NCBI GenBank assembly: GCA_003105185.1
Contig: PQAJ01000034.1
Coordinates: 1 to 40,523, forward strand
Direction of reading: 5' to 3'
Length of the DNA: 40,523 nt
Origin: Holophagae bacterium
GTDB lineage: Bacteria > Acidobacteriota > Thermoanaerobaculia > Thermoanaerobaculales > Sulfomarinibacteraceae
The translations under genes were made by a program, and so were the position numbers. The notes beneath the pieces are model-generated. The model was not told the origin of the DNA. It did not search any database and worked only from the letters and a program-made list of their open reading frames with translations. Positions 23,089-32,157 of the stretch are shown piece by piece (the stretch's first letter is position 1; each line of letters begins with the position of its first letter).

Positions 23089-23737
23089 GGACAAGGACAA
23101 CGACCGTCCGCTCGTGGACGACCTCGACGACAAGATCGAGATCGAGTTCGTCGACGTGGACGAGGAGGAGCCGGTACCGCACCCGGCTCCGGTCGAGGTT
23201 GCCCCTGCGGAGCAGGCCGGGGACGAGGAGATCCGGCGCCTGAAGGCGGAGGTCGATCACCTGCGCGAGATGTACCTGCGCAAGCTGGCCGAGTTCGACA
23301 ACTACCGCAAGCGAGTCGATCGCGAGCGGCAGGAGTTGCGGCGGACCGCCGCCGAGGGCCTGATCGGTGAGCTGCTGCCGGTGCTCGACAACTTCGAGCG
23401 CGCCGTCCAGCACGCCGAAGAGAGCGAACCGGCGGCCTTTCGCGAGGGCGTGGCGATGATTGCGCGCCAGTTCTCGGAAATCCTCCAGCGCGGCGGTCTC
23501 GAGACGATCGACCCGACCGGGCAGCGCTTCGACCCGGAGCTCCACGAGGCGGTGCAGCGGATCGAGGGCTCCGAGTTCCCGACGGGCAGCGTGGTGGGTG
23601 TGTTCTCGAAGGGATACCTATTCGGCGGCCGGCTGATTCGACCGGCGATGGTCGCGGTGGCGGTTGAGCCGGTGTCACCCCTCGGGGACGGATCGCGCAG
23701 CCGTGGCGTGGAAGCTGACGAGGGGGGCGGCTCGTGA
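23081..23737 (+). CDS. grpE: Nucleotide exchange factor GrpE
   Basis: 218-residue DnaK co-chaperone that releases ADP from DnaK. It has an acidic disordered N-terminus (~55 residues, DEEEPVPHP), the long dimer coiled coil (RRLKAEVDHLREMYLRKLAEFDNYRKR) and the C-terminal beta wing (FDPELHEAVQRIEGSEFPTGSVV ... GYLFGGRLIRPAMVAVA). ATG 23081 lies inside hrcA and has GAGGAGCCGGGAG upstream. Its stop overlaps the dnaK GTG by 4 nt. Confidence 0.96.
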   Translation: MPEDKDNDRPLVDDLDDKIEIEFVDVDEEEPVPHPAPVEVAPAEQAGDEEIRRLKAEVDHLREMYLRKLAEFDNYRKRVDRERQELRRTAAEGLIGELLPVLDNFERAVQHAEESEPAAFREGVAMIARQFSEILQRGGLETIDPTGQRFDPELHEAVQRIEGSEFPTGSVVGVFSKGYLFGGRLIRPAMVAVAVEPVSPLGDGSRSRGVEADEGGGS

Positions 23738-25611
23738 GCAAGATCATCGGTATCGACCTCGGCACCACGAACTCGTGCGCCGCGGTCGTGGATGTCACGA
23801 AACCGGTCGTGATCCCGAATCGCGAGGGGGCCCGCACCACGCCGTCGGTGGTCGCCTTTACCGCCAGCGGCGAGCGCCTGGTCGGCCAGATCGCCAGACG
23901 CCAGGCGATGACCAACCCCAAGAACACGGCCTATGCGGTCAAGCGGCTGATCGGCAGGAAGTACAGCTCCGACGAGGTGAAGTGGGCTCGGACCCTGGTG
24001 CCGTACGCGATCGTCGAGGCTGACAACGGTGACGCCCACATCGAGTTCCAGGGCCGGAAGTACAGTCCCCCCGAGATCTCGGCGCTGCTGCTGCGCGAGA
24101 TCAGGGAGTTTGCCGAGGAGTTCCTCGGGGAGGAGATCTCGCAGGCGATCATCACCGTGCCGGCATACTTCGACGACAGCCAGCGCCAGGCCACCAAGGA
24201 CGCCGGAACCATCGCCGGGCTCGAGGTGGTGCGGATCATCAATGAGCCGACCGCCGCCTCGCTCGCCTACGGGTTCGGCAAGGACACCCACGAGGTGATC
24301 GCCGTCTACGACCTGGGCGGCGGCACCTTCGACATCTCGATCCTCGAGATCGGCGACGGCATCTACGAGGTCAAGTCGACTGCCGGCGACACCTTCCTCG
24401 GTGGCGAGGACTTCGACGCGCGGGTGATGGAGTACCTGCTCGACCAGTTCAAGCAGGACACCGGCCTCGATCTGTCCGAGGACATGATGGCGATCCAGCG
24501 CATCAAGGAGGCCGCAGAGGCTGCCAAGTGCGACCTCTCGGCCAACGAGGTCACCGAGATCTCGCTGCCGTTCATCGCGGCCGACCACACCGGGCCGAAG
24601 CACCTCCAGGTCCGTCTCACCCAGAGCCAGCTGGAGGATCTGGTCCGTGATCTCGTGGAGCGGACCCTCGAGCCGTGCCAGAACTCGCTCGAGGCGGCGC
24701 GGGTCGAGCGCGAGCAGATCGACCAGGTGATCCTGGTCGGCGGCCAGACCCGGATGCCGATGGTCGTCCGGGTGGTCTCCGAGTTCTTCGGGCGCACGCC
24801 CTGCCAGGACATCAATCCGGACGAGGTCGTGGGCATCGGTGCGGCGCTCCAGGCCGGGATCCTGCAGGGCGAGGTCAAGGACCTCATCCTGCTCGACGTC
24901 ACTCCGCTGTCGCTCGGCATCGAGACCCACGGCGGGCTGTTCACCAGGATCATCGAGCGCAACTCGACCATTCCGACCAAGAAGTCCATGATCTTCACCA
25001 CGGTTGCCGACAACCAGACCACGGTCGAGGTCCACGTCCTCCAGGGCGAGCGCGGCATCGCGGGCGAGAACCGCTCCCTCGGCCGCTTCGATCTGGTCGG
25101 CATCCCGCCGTCGCCGCGCGGCGTGCCGCAGATCGAGGTGACCTTCTCGATCGACTCCAACGGCATCGTCCACGTCGGTGCCCGCGACCTGGCCACCGGC
25201 AAGGAGCAGGGCATCGAGGTTCAGCCCGCCGGCGGCCTGTCGAAGATCGAGATCGACGGCCTGATCGCGGAGGCCGACAAGTACCGCTCGGAGGACGAAC
25301 GACGGCGCACCGTCCGCCAGCTCCAGAACCGCCTCGAGGGCCTGCTCTACACCAACGAGCGAGTGGTGCGGGAGTTCGGCAACAGCCTGTCGCCGGACGA
25401 CCGCGAGTCGGTCCGGGCGACCCTCAACCGCGCCCGCAAGGCGATCACCAGCGAAGAGCGCACGGTGCTCGAGGAGGCGATCGGTGCGGTCCAGGAAGTG
25501 TCGCAGACCCTGACCGAGGTCGTGATGATCAATCCCCTGGCGGCGCTCGGGGGAAGCGGATCATCCGACAAGGCGGGCTCGTCCGATGACACCCCTGACG
25601 GTGACTCCTGA
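23734..25611 (+). CDS. dnaK: Chaperone DnaK (Hsp70)
   Basis: 625-residue ATP-dependent chaperone. The ATPase domain signatures are [23 protein letters not shown] and [13 protein letters not shown]; the linker [15 protein letters not shown] leads into the peptide-binding domain and the helical lid. GTG start overlapping grpE (GTGA). The C-terminus ends in a Gly/Ser/Asp tail without the DAEFEEV-type motif seen in many DnaKs. Also atypical is a diverged lid start ([18 protein letters not shown]) where GLS-EEI is usual. It works with GrpE and DnaJ in protein folding and in HrcA-controlled stress response. Confidence 0.97.
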   Translation: MSKIIGIDLGTTNSCAAVVDVTKPVVIPNREGARTTPSVVAFTASGERLVGQIARRQAMTNPKNTAYAVKRLIGRKYSSDEVKWARTLVPYAIVEADNGDAHIEFQGRKYSPPEISALLLREIREFAEEFLGEEISQAIITVPAYFDDSQRQATKDAGTIAGLEVVRIINEPTAASLAYGFGKDTHEVIAVYDLGGGTFDISILEIGDGIYEVKSTAGDTFLGGEDFDARVMEYLLDQFKQDTGLDLSEDMMAIQRIKEAAEAAKCDLSANEVTEISLPFIAADHTGPKHLQVRLTQSQLEDLVRDLVERTLEPCQNSLEAARVEREQIDQVILVGGQTRMPMVVRVVSEFFGRTPCQDINPDEVVGIGAALQAGILQGEVKDLILLDVTPLSLGIETHGGLFTRIIERNSTIPTKKSMIFTTVADNQTTVEVHVLQGERGIAGENRSLGRFDLVGIPPSPRGVPQIEVTFSIDSNGIVHVGARDLATGKEQGIEVQPAGGLSKIEIDGLIAEADKYRSEDERRRTVRQLQNRLEGLLYTNERVVREFGNSLSPDDRESVRATLNRARKAITSEERTVLEEAIGAVQEVSQTLTEVVMINPLAALGGSGSSDKAGSSDDTPDGDS

Positions 25612-25617
25612 GGACCG

Positions 25618-26760
25618 ATGGCGACCGGGACGAGGCGTGATTACTATGAGGTCCTGGGCGTCGGCCGCGACGCCTCCCTGCCTGACATCAAGCGCGCCTA
25701 CCGCAAGCTCGCAGTGCAGCTCCATCCCGATCGCAACCCCGACAGTCCCGAGGCCGAGGAGCGGTTCAAGGAGGCGTCGGAGGCCTACGCGGTCCTCTCC
25801 GACGCCGAGAAGCGCGCCCGCTACGACCGCTTCGGCCATGACGGCGTGGCGGCGAATGGCTTCACCGGATTCGACCCGACGGCGTTCGGCGACTTCGCGG
25901 ATGTGCTGGGTGACCTGTTCGGGGTCACCTTCGGCGACATCTTCGGCACCCAGCGTCGCCGCGGCGGTCCGCGCCGGGGCCACGACCTGCAGTACACGCT
26001 GAAGATCGCGCTTGAGGATGCGGCCCGGGGTATCGAGCGCGTCATCCGCATTCCAAGGCTGGTGCGGTGTGCTGCGTGCAGCGGTTCCGGAGCCGAGCCC
26101 GGCACCACCCTCGAGCCGTGCGGGACCTGCCGCGGAGCCGGTCAGGTGCTGTTCCAGCGGGGGTTCCTGTCGGTGTCGCAGACCTGCCCGACGTGCGCCG
26201 GGGCGGGTCGCATCAACCGGCACCCATGCCAGGAGTGCGGAGGACGCGGTCGGGCGGAGGAAGAGAACAGCCTGCGGGTGAAAGTGCCGCCGGGCGTTGC
26301 CACCGGGATGAGGCTCCGGCTGTCCGGGGAAGGCGAGGCGGGAGAGCGCGGCGGGCCTGCCGGTGACCTCTACGTCGTAGTTGCCGTTGACGAGCACGAG
26401 CGATTCGTGCGCGAGGGTGCCGACCTCCACGTCGAGGTGCCCGTGTCGGTCTTCCACGCCATGCTCGGGGGGGCCCTCGAGGTGTCCACGGTGCTCGGCG
26501 AGAACCGGACCGTTATGGTCGAACCCGGATCGCAGCCTGGCGACGTGCTGCGGCTGCGGGGCGACGGCATGCCGCACCTCGACTCGAAACGCCGCGGCGA
26601 CCTCCACGTCCACCTCAGGGTCGTGGTGCCTCGGCGCTTGACCGATGAGCAGCGCAGGCTGATTGCCGAGATCGCGGCAGCCGGCGGCGACGGACTCGAC
26701 CAGGAGCCCCAACGTGGGTTCTTCGATCGGCTGAAGCGGGCGCTCGGCGGGGACGACTGA
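25618..26760 (+). CDS. dnaJ: Chaperone DnaJ (Hsp40)
   Basis: 380-residue class A J-protein. The J domain carries the HPD motif (LHPDRNP) that triggers DnaK ATP hydrolysis, followed by a Gly/Phe region ([13 protein letters not shown]). The zinc domain has all four CxxCxGxG repeats ([32 protein letters not shown]), and the C-terminal substrate domains include the usual GDLYVVVAV segment. It starts 6 nt after dnaK, with GAGG upstream. Confidence 0.97.
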   Translation: MATGTRRDYYEVLGVGRDASLPDIKRAYRKLAVQLHPDRNPDSPEAEERFKEASEAYAVLSDAEKRARYDRFGHDGVAANGFTGFDPTAFGDFADVLGDLFGVTFGDIFGTQRRRGGPRRGHDLQYTLKIALEDAARGIERVIRIPRLVRCAACSGSGAEPGTTLEPCGTCRGAGQVLFQRGFLSVSQTCPTCAGAGRINRHPCQECGGRGRAEEENSLRVKVPPGVATGMRLRLSGEGEAGERGGPAGDLYVVVAVDEHERFVREGADLHVEVPVSVFHAMLGGALEVSTVLGENRTVMVEPGSQPGDVLRLRGDGMPHLDSKRRGDLHVHLRVVVPRRLTDEQRRLIAEIAAAGGDGLDQEPQRGFFDRLKRALGGDD

Positions 26761-26821
26761 ACTTCGAGCCGGCCCGAGGGTCGTGGGCTGGCCGGGAGCT
26801 GCCGGGAGACGACCGAGACCG

Positions 26822-27676
26822 ATGACGGACTGCGTCGAAGTCAGCTGCGAGCTGCCGGTCGAGGCGGAGGAGCTCCTTCCGGAGATTCTCGGGCAGCTGA
26901 CCGTGCTCGGAGCCCACCTCGGGGACGCGGTCGGGACCGCGGTTGCGCTGCGCGTCTACATCGACGGCGACCGGGCCGGTGAGCCGGCCAGATTGCAGGC
27001 CGCCCTCGCAGGGGCGGGCGCGCGTCGGATCGAGGTGCGCGTCCTCGAGAGCCAGGACTGGCTGGCCGGGTACCGTGAGTCGGCGCGACCGTTTGCCGCC
27101 GGACGGAGCTGGTGGATCGACCCGCACCCCGACGCGCCCACGGCGGCTCCGATCGGCAGGCGCCGGCTCGCGATCGAGCCGAGGACCGCCTTTGGCAGCG
27201 GGAGCCACGAGTCGACCCGGCTGGTGCTGGCGGCGCTCGAGGCGCTGTCGGTGCGCGACAAGTCGGTGCTGGACATCGGCACTGGCTCGGGCATTCTCGC
27301 GATCGCCGCCGACCGCCTCGGTGCTCGCCCGGTGGTCGCGTTCGACGTCGACCGCGAAGCGATCTGGGTCGCGAGGCGGACCGCGATCGAGCAGGATTGG
27401 CTAGCGCGCCCGCTGTTGTTTGCCGGGCCGATCGCCGCCGTCGGACGGTACGAGTTCGACGTGGTGCTGTGCAACATGATCACCGAGCACTTCCGGCCCC
27501 TCTTGCCGGACATCCGGCGCGTCCTCGCCCCGACGGGATTCGCGGTGCTGTCGGGGATGCTCGAGACCGAGCTCGCCGACGTGTCCTCGGTCCTGCGCGG
27601 CGTCGGGCTCGACGTGCGCGACCAACGGAGGTCGGGGGAGTGGCTCAGCCTGACGGCGGTGCGCGATGACGGCTGA
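26822..27676 (+). CDS. prmA: Ribosomal protein L11 methyltransferase PrmA
   Basis: 284-residue SAM-dependent methyltransferase that modifies L11 lysines and the N-terminus. The N-terminal substrate-recognition domain leads into WWIDPHPDAP and the family block RLAIEPRTAFGSGSHESTRL. Motif I DIGTGSGILAIAA and the post-motif CNMITEH follow (NI usual). The 61-nt gap after dnaJ contains a GGGAG ribosome site; it overlaps rsmE by 11 nt. Location after dnaJ is a recurrent arrangement. Confidence 0.92.
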   Translation: MTDCVEVSCELPVEAEELLPEILGQLTVLGAHLGDAVGTAVALRVYIDGDRAGEPARLQAALAGAGARRIEVRVLESQDWLAGYRESARPFAAGRSWWIDPHPDAPTAAPIGRRRLAIEPRTAFGSGSHESTRLVLAALEALSVRDKSVLDIGTGSGILAIAADRLGARPVVAFDVDREAIWVARRTAIEQDWLARPLLFAGPIAAVGRYEFDVVLCNMITEHFRPLLPDIRRVLAPTGFAVLSGMLETELADVSSVLRGVGLDVRDQRRSGEWLSLTAVRDDG

Positions 27677-28412
27677 CCGCTGGGTGCTCGTCGAGGCGGG
27701 GAGTCTCGCGACGGGCGCCCGGATCGTCCTCGACCGGCTGGAGTCTCGCCACCTCGCAGCCACGCTGCGCCTGCGACCGGGCGACCACGTCACGCTCTGC
27801 GACGGCCGCGGCGGGGTTGCTGATGCCGCGCTGGTCACCGTTGATGCACGGCGCTGCGAGGCCGAGGTCCTCGCGCCTCTGGAGCCGCCGGGCGACCGGC
27901 CCCCGCGCGTGGTCGTCGGGCTGGGAGTCCTGCACAGCCAGGCCATGGACTGGGCGGTGCAGAAGTGCGTCGAGACCGGGGTCGCGGTGCTCATTCCGCT
28001 GCTCGTCGAACGCTCACAGCTCGGCGCGCGCGCTGCCGAGGGTCGCAGCGAGCACTGGCGGCGAGTGGCCATGCAGGCGCTCAAGCAGTGCCGGCGGCCG
28101 TGGCAGATGGAGATCGCCCGCCCGCAGGGTCTCGATCAGCTGCTGTCCGACATGGATGATGCTGCCGGGCTGGTTGCCGACCCGGCGGGAAGGCCCCTCG
28201 GCGAGTACCGCGGGCCGCTGCCCGAGGTACTGGTGGTCGGCCCCGAGGGGGGCCTCGCACCCCGCGAGCAACAGTTGCTGGCCGCGGCGGGCTGGCCGAG
28301 CGTTCGGTTCGGCAGGTGGGTGCTCCGTGCGGAGACGGCGGCTGTCGTCGGCGCCGCGATGCTGATGGCGGCGCATGAGGAGCCCGCGAAGGGTGCGAGC
28401 GGTAGCGGGTAG
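27666..28412 (+). CDS. rsmE: 16S rRNA (uracil1498-N3)-methyltransferase RsmE
   Basis: 248-residue SPOUT-class methyltransferase that makes m3U1498 in 16S rRNA. A PUA-like N-terminus (RLRPGDHVTLCDGRGG) precedes the SPOUT domain. That domain has a trefoil-knot signature VVGPEGGLAPREQQLL and FGRWVLRAETAAVVGAA, equivalent to the family's GPEGG...LG-x-x-ILR-x-ETA. It starts inside prmA (11-nt overlap), so it is coupled. Confidence 0.94.
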   Translation: MTADRWVLVEAGSLATGARIVLDRLESRHLAATLRLRPGDHVTLCDGRGGVADAALVTVDARRCEAEVLAPLEPPGDRPPRVVVGLGVLHSQAMDWAVQKCVETGVAVLIPLLVERSQLGARAAEGRSEHWRRVAMQALKQCRRPWQMEIARPQGLDQLLSDMDDAAGLVADPAGRPLGEYRGPLPEVLVVGPEGGLAPREQQLLAAAGWPSVRFGRWVLRAETAAVVGAAMLMAAHEEPAKGASGSG

Positions 28413-28443
28413 ACTGCCGAAACCACCTCGACGCGAAGACACT

Positions 28444-28452
28444 TGCTAGACT
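28444..28452 (+). promoter_or_regulatory. Extended -10 promoter of tatD, possibly leaderless
   Basis: TGC-TAGACT ends 7 nt before ATG 28460. No Shine-Dalgarno is present. A second TAGACT lies upstream at 28410. Confidence 0.5.
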
Positions 28453-28459
28453 CCCGCCG

Positions 28460-29269
28460 ATGCCCGCCGACTCGCAACCGCTTTGGATCGACTCCCACGC
28501 GCATCTGACCATGTTCGAGGACCGCGAGCTGGCCGCCGCACTGGACCGGGCGGCCGAGCTGCGGGTCGGTGGCGTGCTGGTGCCCGCAACCGGGCCGGCC
28601 GACCTCAAGCGGACCATCGAGCTGGCAGCAGCATGGCCGGGGCGAGTGGTGGCCGCGGTCGGGGTCCACCCGCACGACGCATCATCGCTGGACAGCACCG
28701 TGAAGGAGCGCGTCGAGCGCGCTCTCGGCGAGGGCGGCGTCGTCGCGGTCGGCGAGATCGGCCTCGACTACCACTACCTGCAGTCGCCGCGCGAAGATCA
28801 GCTGCGGGCGCTCGACTGGCAGCTCGACCTCGCGCGCGGTGCCGGCCTGCCGGTGGTCCTCCACAACCGCGAATCGTGGCCGGACCTCGAGTCGCGGCTG
28901 GCCCGTCATCGTGGCGTCCTGCGCGGCGTCTGCCACTCGTTCACCGAGGGCCCCGCCGAGGCGGTGAGGGTGGTCGACCACGGACTGCTGGTCGGGGTGT
29001 CGGGAATGGTGACGTTCAAGGGTGCGCACAACATCCGCGAGATGGTCGGCGCGCTGTCACCGTCCCAGGTGCTCGTCGAGACCGACAGCCCCTATCTCGC
29101 CCCGGTCCCCCACCGCGGGCGGCGCAACGAGCCGAGCTATGTGGTGCACGTCGGCGAGGCGCTCTCCGAGATCTGGGCCGTCACCAGCGCGGAGGTGGCG
29201 ATGGCGTCGACGCGGAGCTTCCGGGAGCTGTTCGCGTTGCCTCGGGAGTGGCCGGGGAACCTGGCCTGA
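28460..29269 (+). CDS. tatD: TatD-family metal-dependent deoxyribonuclease
   Basis: 269-residue TIM-barrel hydrolase. The metal ligands are all visible: DSHAHL (two His), GEIGLDYH (Glu), VVLHNRE (His), GVCHSF (His) and VETDSPYLAP (Asp). TatD/YcfH enzymes are 3'-5' DNA exonucleases linked to DNA repair and turnover of fragmented DNA. The gene follows rsmE by 47 nt but has its own extended -10 box, and the start codon is 8 nt from that box. Confidence 0.93.
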   Translation: MPADSQPLWIDSHAHLTMFEDRELAAALDRAAELRVGGVLVPATGPADLKRTIELAAAWPGRVVAAVGVHPHDASSLDSTVKERVERALGEGGVVAVGEIGLDYHYLQSPREDQLRALDWQLDLARGAGLPVVLHNRESWPDLESRLARHRGVLRGVCHSFTEGPAEAVRVVDHGLLVGVSGMVTFKGAHNIREMVGALSPSQVLVETDSPYLAPVPHRGRRNEPSYVVHVGEALSEIWAVTSAEVAMASTRSFRELFALPREWPGNLA

Positions 29270-29320
29270 GCTCGGCGGCGGATGGCGGCCGGCTGGAGCG
29301 ACAGTACGCGCCGGGCTTGG

Positions 29321-29707
29321 TCAGCTCTTCTTGGGGCGGCGCCCACGCCGCCGCTGGACGTTCTTCATGCTGATGGTCAGCATCTTGCTCGTCCGATCGT
29401 CGCTGATGTCGAAGCGCTGAGATTCCTCGAAAGCCAGGCCGTATTGCGTGAGGAACTGCGGCGCTTTCAGACTCACCGATCGACGGCGGCGGGACAGCGG
29501 GAATGCACCCACTTCGTTTCCGTTGTTGGTGATCTGTACGCCGATCAGCTTGCGGCTCTTGTCGAAGAAAAGCACGGCGTGCGATGCCTTGTTGAGGCCG
29601 AAAGCCGCGACTGCTGCGGCATCGAATGAAATCAGCCCGCTCGGCCGAACCGTCGCCCGGGGTTTCATTCCGGCTGTTCGTGGAGGAACGTATCTTTCGA
29701 AAGCCAT
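29321..29707 (-). CDS. Hypothetical protein with basic C-terminal tail, less GC-rich
   Basis: 128-residue protein, start chosen at 29707 (GGGGGGTGA upstream; the 29770 start runs across the promoter). A compact strand-rich body (GLISFDAAAVAAFGLNKASHAVLFFDKSRKLIGVQITNNGNEVGAF) is followed by 'FDISDDRTSKMLTI' and a tail VQRRRGRRPKKS, similar to but not an exact AT-hook. It and its upstream DNA are noticeably less GC-rich than neighbours, hinting at transfer. I do not recognise the family with certainty. Confidence 0.65.
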   Translation of the reverse strand: MAFERYVPPRTAGMKPRATVRPSGLISFDAAAVAAFGLNKASHAVLFFDKSRKLIGVQITNNGNEVGAFPLSRRRRSVSLKAPQFLTQYGLAFEESQRFDISDDRTSKMLTISMKNVQRRRGRRPKKS

Positions 29708-29735
29708 CGAGTCACCCCCCCGAGACTTTGTACTA

Positions 29736-29764
29736 ACGATAGACGGATTTTCTTCTAGAGTCAA
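29736..29764 (-). promoter_or_regulatory. Sigma-70 promoter for the 29321-29707 gene
   Basis: Minus strand TTGACT, 17-nt spacer (AT-rich), TATCGT. Transcription would start ~22 nt before the ATG. Confidence 0.6.
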
Positions 29765-29961
29765 GCCCAAACTGATGTCGAATTTGCGCCGCTATTGAGT
29801 GTGGTTTACGTTCGAATATGGCGCCGTCGACGTCGGCAATTGTGCGTCACATGGGAGACTGCCGGGAGGCGGCGAGGCAGCGGCCGCTGCGGAGCGCCCC
29901 GCTGGGTGGGGGCTCACCGCCCGCAACGGCCACTGGACCCGGGCGCCGGCAGGGCGGGACT

Positions 29962-29990
29962 TTGCGGGGCCTGAGCCGACCGGGTACACT
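29962..29990 (+). promoter_or_regulatory. Sigma-70 promoter of alr, leaderless type
   Basis: TTGCGG (29962-29967), 17-nt spacer, TACACT (29985-29990), then 7 nt to ATG 29998. No ribosome site. This is the clearest leaderless arrangement in the window. The rest of the gap 29708-29997 holds only the divergent promoter. Confidence 0.65.
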
Positions 29991-29997
29991 CGGTCGC

Positions 29998-31173
29998 ATG
30001 GAATGCCGTGGCAACCACTCGCAGTGGCTCGAAGTTGACGTTCGAGCTCTGGCGCACAACTTGAGTGTCTTTCGAGAGATCTTGACCCGCGGCACGAAGC
30101 TGGCTGCGGTCGTCAAGGCCAACGCCTACGGGCACGGCACGGCTGAGGTGGCTCCGTTCGCCGCTGCACATGCGGACTGGCTGGCTGTGCACACGGCCGA
30201 GGAAGCGCGACGCCTCCGCCGGTTGGGGCTCTCGAGCCCGGTCCTGATCATGGGCTTCATGGCCCGCGGCGAGCTCCACGATCTCGATGCCGACGTCCAC
30301 GTTTTCGTGTCGACCGACGAGGTCCTCAGGTGGCTTGGTGAGTACCGCAGATCGAGCGGTATTTCACTGCCCATTCACCTCAAGATCGACACCGGAACGA
30401 AGCGCCAGGGTTTCGAGCGTTCGCGCATCGCCGACGTTTGCCGGACGGCGGCCGGCGAGGGCCTTTCGATCGTCGGGATCGCCACTCATTTTGCCAACAT
30501 CGAGGACACACTCGAGCACGATTTCGCACGCCGACAGCTGGCCCTATTCGGTGACGCCGTCGCGGCATTACGGCGCGAGTTGAGCAGCGACGTGCCGTAC
30601 GTCCACGCCGCGTGCTCGGCCGCATCGCTGCTGTTCCGAGAAACCGATTTCAACCTCGCCCGGATCGGGATATCGATGTACGGGCACTGGCCGTCGCGAG
30701 AGACCAGGTTGACCTGGATCCTCGACCACGGCCGCAACGGCGTCAAGCTGGAGCCGGCGCTGGCCTGGCGGACCGTGATCGGGCAGTTCCAGCACGTGGC
30801 CACCGGCGAGACCGTCGGCTACGGCCGGACTTGGAGAGCTTTGCGCGCGACTCGCTTGGCGGTTCTGCCGGTGGGCTACGCCGACGGCTACGCGCGCGCC
30901 TTGAGCAACCGCGCTCGGGTCCTGGTCGGCGGCCGGCCGGTGCCGGTCGTGGGCCGGGTGTGCATGAACATGATGATGGTTGACGTCACCGACGTGCCGG
31001 AGGCCGCGGTGGGCGACGAGGTGGTGCTGCTCGGCCGGCAGGGAGACGCGGCGGTGACCGCCGAGGAGTTGGCGGAGCTGAGCGGGACCATCAACTACGA
31101 GTTCCTCTGCCGGCTGTCCCCGGCGATCCCGCGCTTCGTGGTGGGTGACGCTGGCGAGGTCGCGGCCCGATGA
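29998..31173 (+). CDS. alr: Alanine racemase
   Basis: 391-residue PLP enzyme converting L- to D-alanine for peptidoglycan. The PLP lysine is in AAVVKANAYGHG, with HLKIDTGTKRQGF and GIATHFANIED in the barrel. The second-domain catalytic Tyr region is YADGYARAL and the substrate pocket is VGRVCMNMMMVDVTD. All key residues are present. ATG 29998 lies directly behind the -10 box, so a leaderless mRNA is likely; the track ORF's extra 60 N-terminal residues are not expected. First gene of a short operon with the glycosyltransferase and PEGA protein. Confidence 0.95.
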   Translation: MECRGNHSQWLEVDVRALAHNLSVFREILTRGTKLAAVVKANAYGHGTAEVAPFAAAHADWLAVHTAEEARRLRRLGLSSPVLIMGFMARGELHDLDADVHVFVSTDEVLRWLGEYRRSSGISLPIHLKIDTGTKRQGFERSRIADVCRTAAGEGLSIVGIATHFANIEDTLEHDFARRQLALFGDAVAALRRELSSDVPYVHAACSAASLLFRETDFNLARIGISMYGHWPSRETRLTWILDHGRNGVKLEPALAWRTVIGQFQHVATGETVGYGRTWRALRATRLAVLPVGYADGYARALSNRARVLVGGRPVPVVGRVCMNMMMVDVTDVPEAAVGDEVVLLGRQGDAAVTAEELAELSGTINYEFLCRLSPAIPRFVVGDAGEVAAR

Positions 31174-31213
31174 CCCGCGCGGCCGCCCGTCCGCAGGCAT
31201 TCGGGTGGTGAGC

Positions 31214-32143
31214 ATGCGGGACCACTACCCGCCGGCGAGCGTGGTCATTCCGACCCACAGCCGTCTCCGCGACCTGCAGAGGGTGGTGGCCGCAGTCGAG
31301 GACCAGTTCGCGCCCGGCGGTCGGCGGCCGGAGTTGATCGTCGTTGACGACGGCTCGAGCGACGGCACCGGAGACTGGCTGCGCCAGGAGTCGGGGAGTG
31401 GCCGCCTCCGCGCCCTGAGCCAGAGCAGCGCGGGCCCGGCGGTCGCCCGCAATCGGGGCGCAGCCGCTGCCACCGGCGAGGTGCTGCTGTTCCTCGGTGA
31501 CGACACCGTTCCGGAGCCCGGGTGGTTGCTGGCTCACCTCGAGGAGCACCGGCTGCACGGGGTCCGCCATCACCCGTTGGCAGTGGTCGGCTATACCGGC
31601 TTCCCGACTGCCGGGGAGACTCCCTTCCTTCGTTTCATCAATGAGTACGGGCCTCAGTTCGGCTACCTGCTGATCGAAGACGCGCGACGGCTTCCGTTCA
31701 ACTTCTTCTACACCTCGAACGTCTCGATCGACCGCGCGGAGATGGTGCGGCTCGGCGGGTTCCGGGAGGACTTCCCGGCGGCAGCCTGGGAGGACATCGA
31801 GTTCGCCTACCGGGCGGTCCGGGAAGGGCTGAGTATCCGCTACCAGCCGCAGGCCAGAGTCACTCACCACCACCGTATCCATCCACGGACGTTCTGTCGC
31901 CGACAGAGGACGGCGGGCCGCTCGGCTGCGATCTTCGCTCGGCTCCACCCCGAGCTCGCCAACTTCCTGGGCGTCGACCGGGTGCGGGCGCTGCGGCCCG
32001 GACAGCCCCTGCTGCGGGGGCTGTTGGCGCTGGCGGTCGGGCTCGGAGAGCGCGTGCCTGGACTGGTCCCGCCTCAGTTCCTGCAGCGATTCGTCGACGC
32101 CAGCTATCTGCAGGGTCTGGCAGGAGCCTTGCAGGAGATGTGA
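31214..32143 (+). CDS. Family 2 glycosyltransferase
   Basis: 309-residue GT-A glycosyltransferase. SVVIPTHSRLRDLQRVV and LIVVDDGSSDGTGDW form the nucleotide-sugar site; LLFLGDDTVPEPGWL supplies the DxD-like metal site and AAWEDIEFAYRA the ED motif. The C-terminal ~80 residues contain a hydrophobic helix (LRGLLALAVGLGERVPGL). Start ATG 31214, with GGTGG upstream; GTG 31208 is possible. It sits 40 nt after alr. Sugar and acceptor unknown, probably surface polysaccharide or lipid glycosylation. Confidence 0.88.
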   Translation: MRDHYPPASVVIPTHSRLRDLQRVVAAVEDQFAPGGRRPELIVVDDGSSDGTGDWLRQESGSGRLRALSQSSAGPAVARNRGAAAATGEVLLFLGDDTVPEPGWLLAHLEEHRLHGVRHHPLAVVGYTGFPTAGETPFLRFINEYGPQFGYLLIEDARRLPFNFFYTSNVSIDRAEMVRLGGFREDFPAAAWEDIEFAYRAVREGLSIRYQPQARVTHHHRIHPRTFCRRQRTAGRSAAIFARLHPELANFLGVDRVRALRPGQPLLRGLLALAVGLGERVPGLVPPQFLQRFVDASYLQGLAGALQEM

Positions 32144-32157
32144 GCCGGAGGTGGTGC

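Noticed and set aside
23302-25173. 623-residue minus-strand ORF
   Set aside because: Antisense shadow of grpE and dnaK; repetitive Arg/Asp/Leu composition typical of reverse frames in GC-rich genes.
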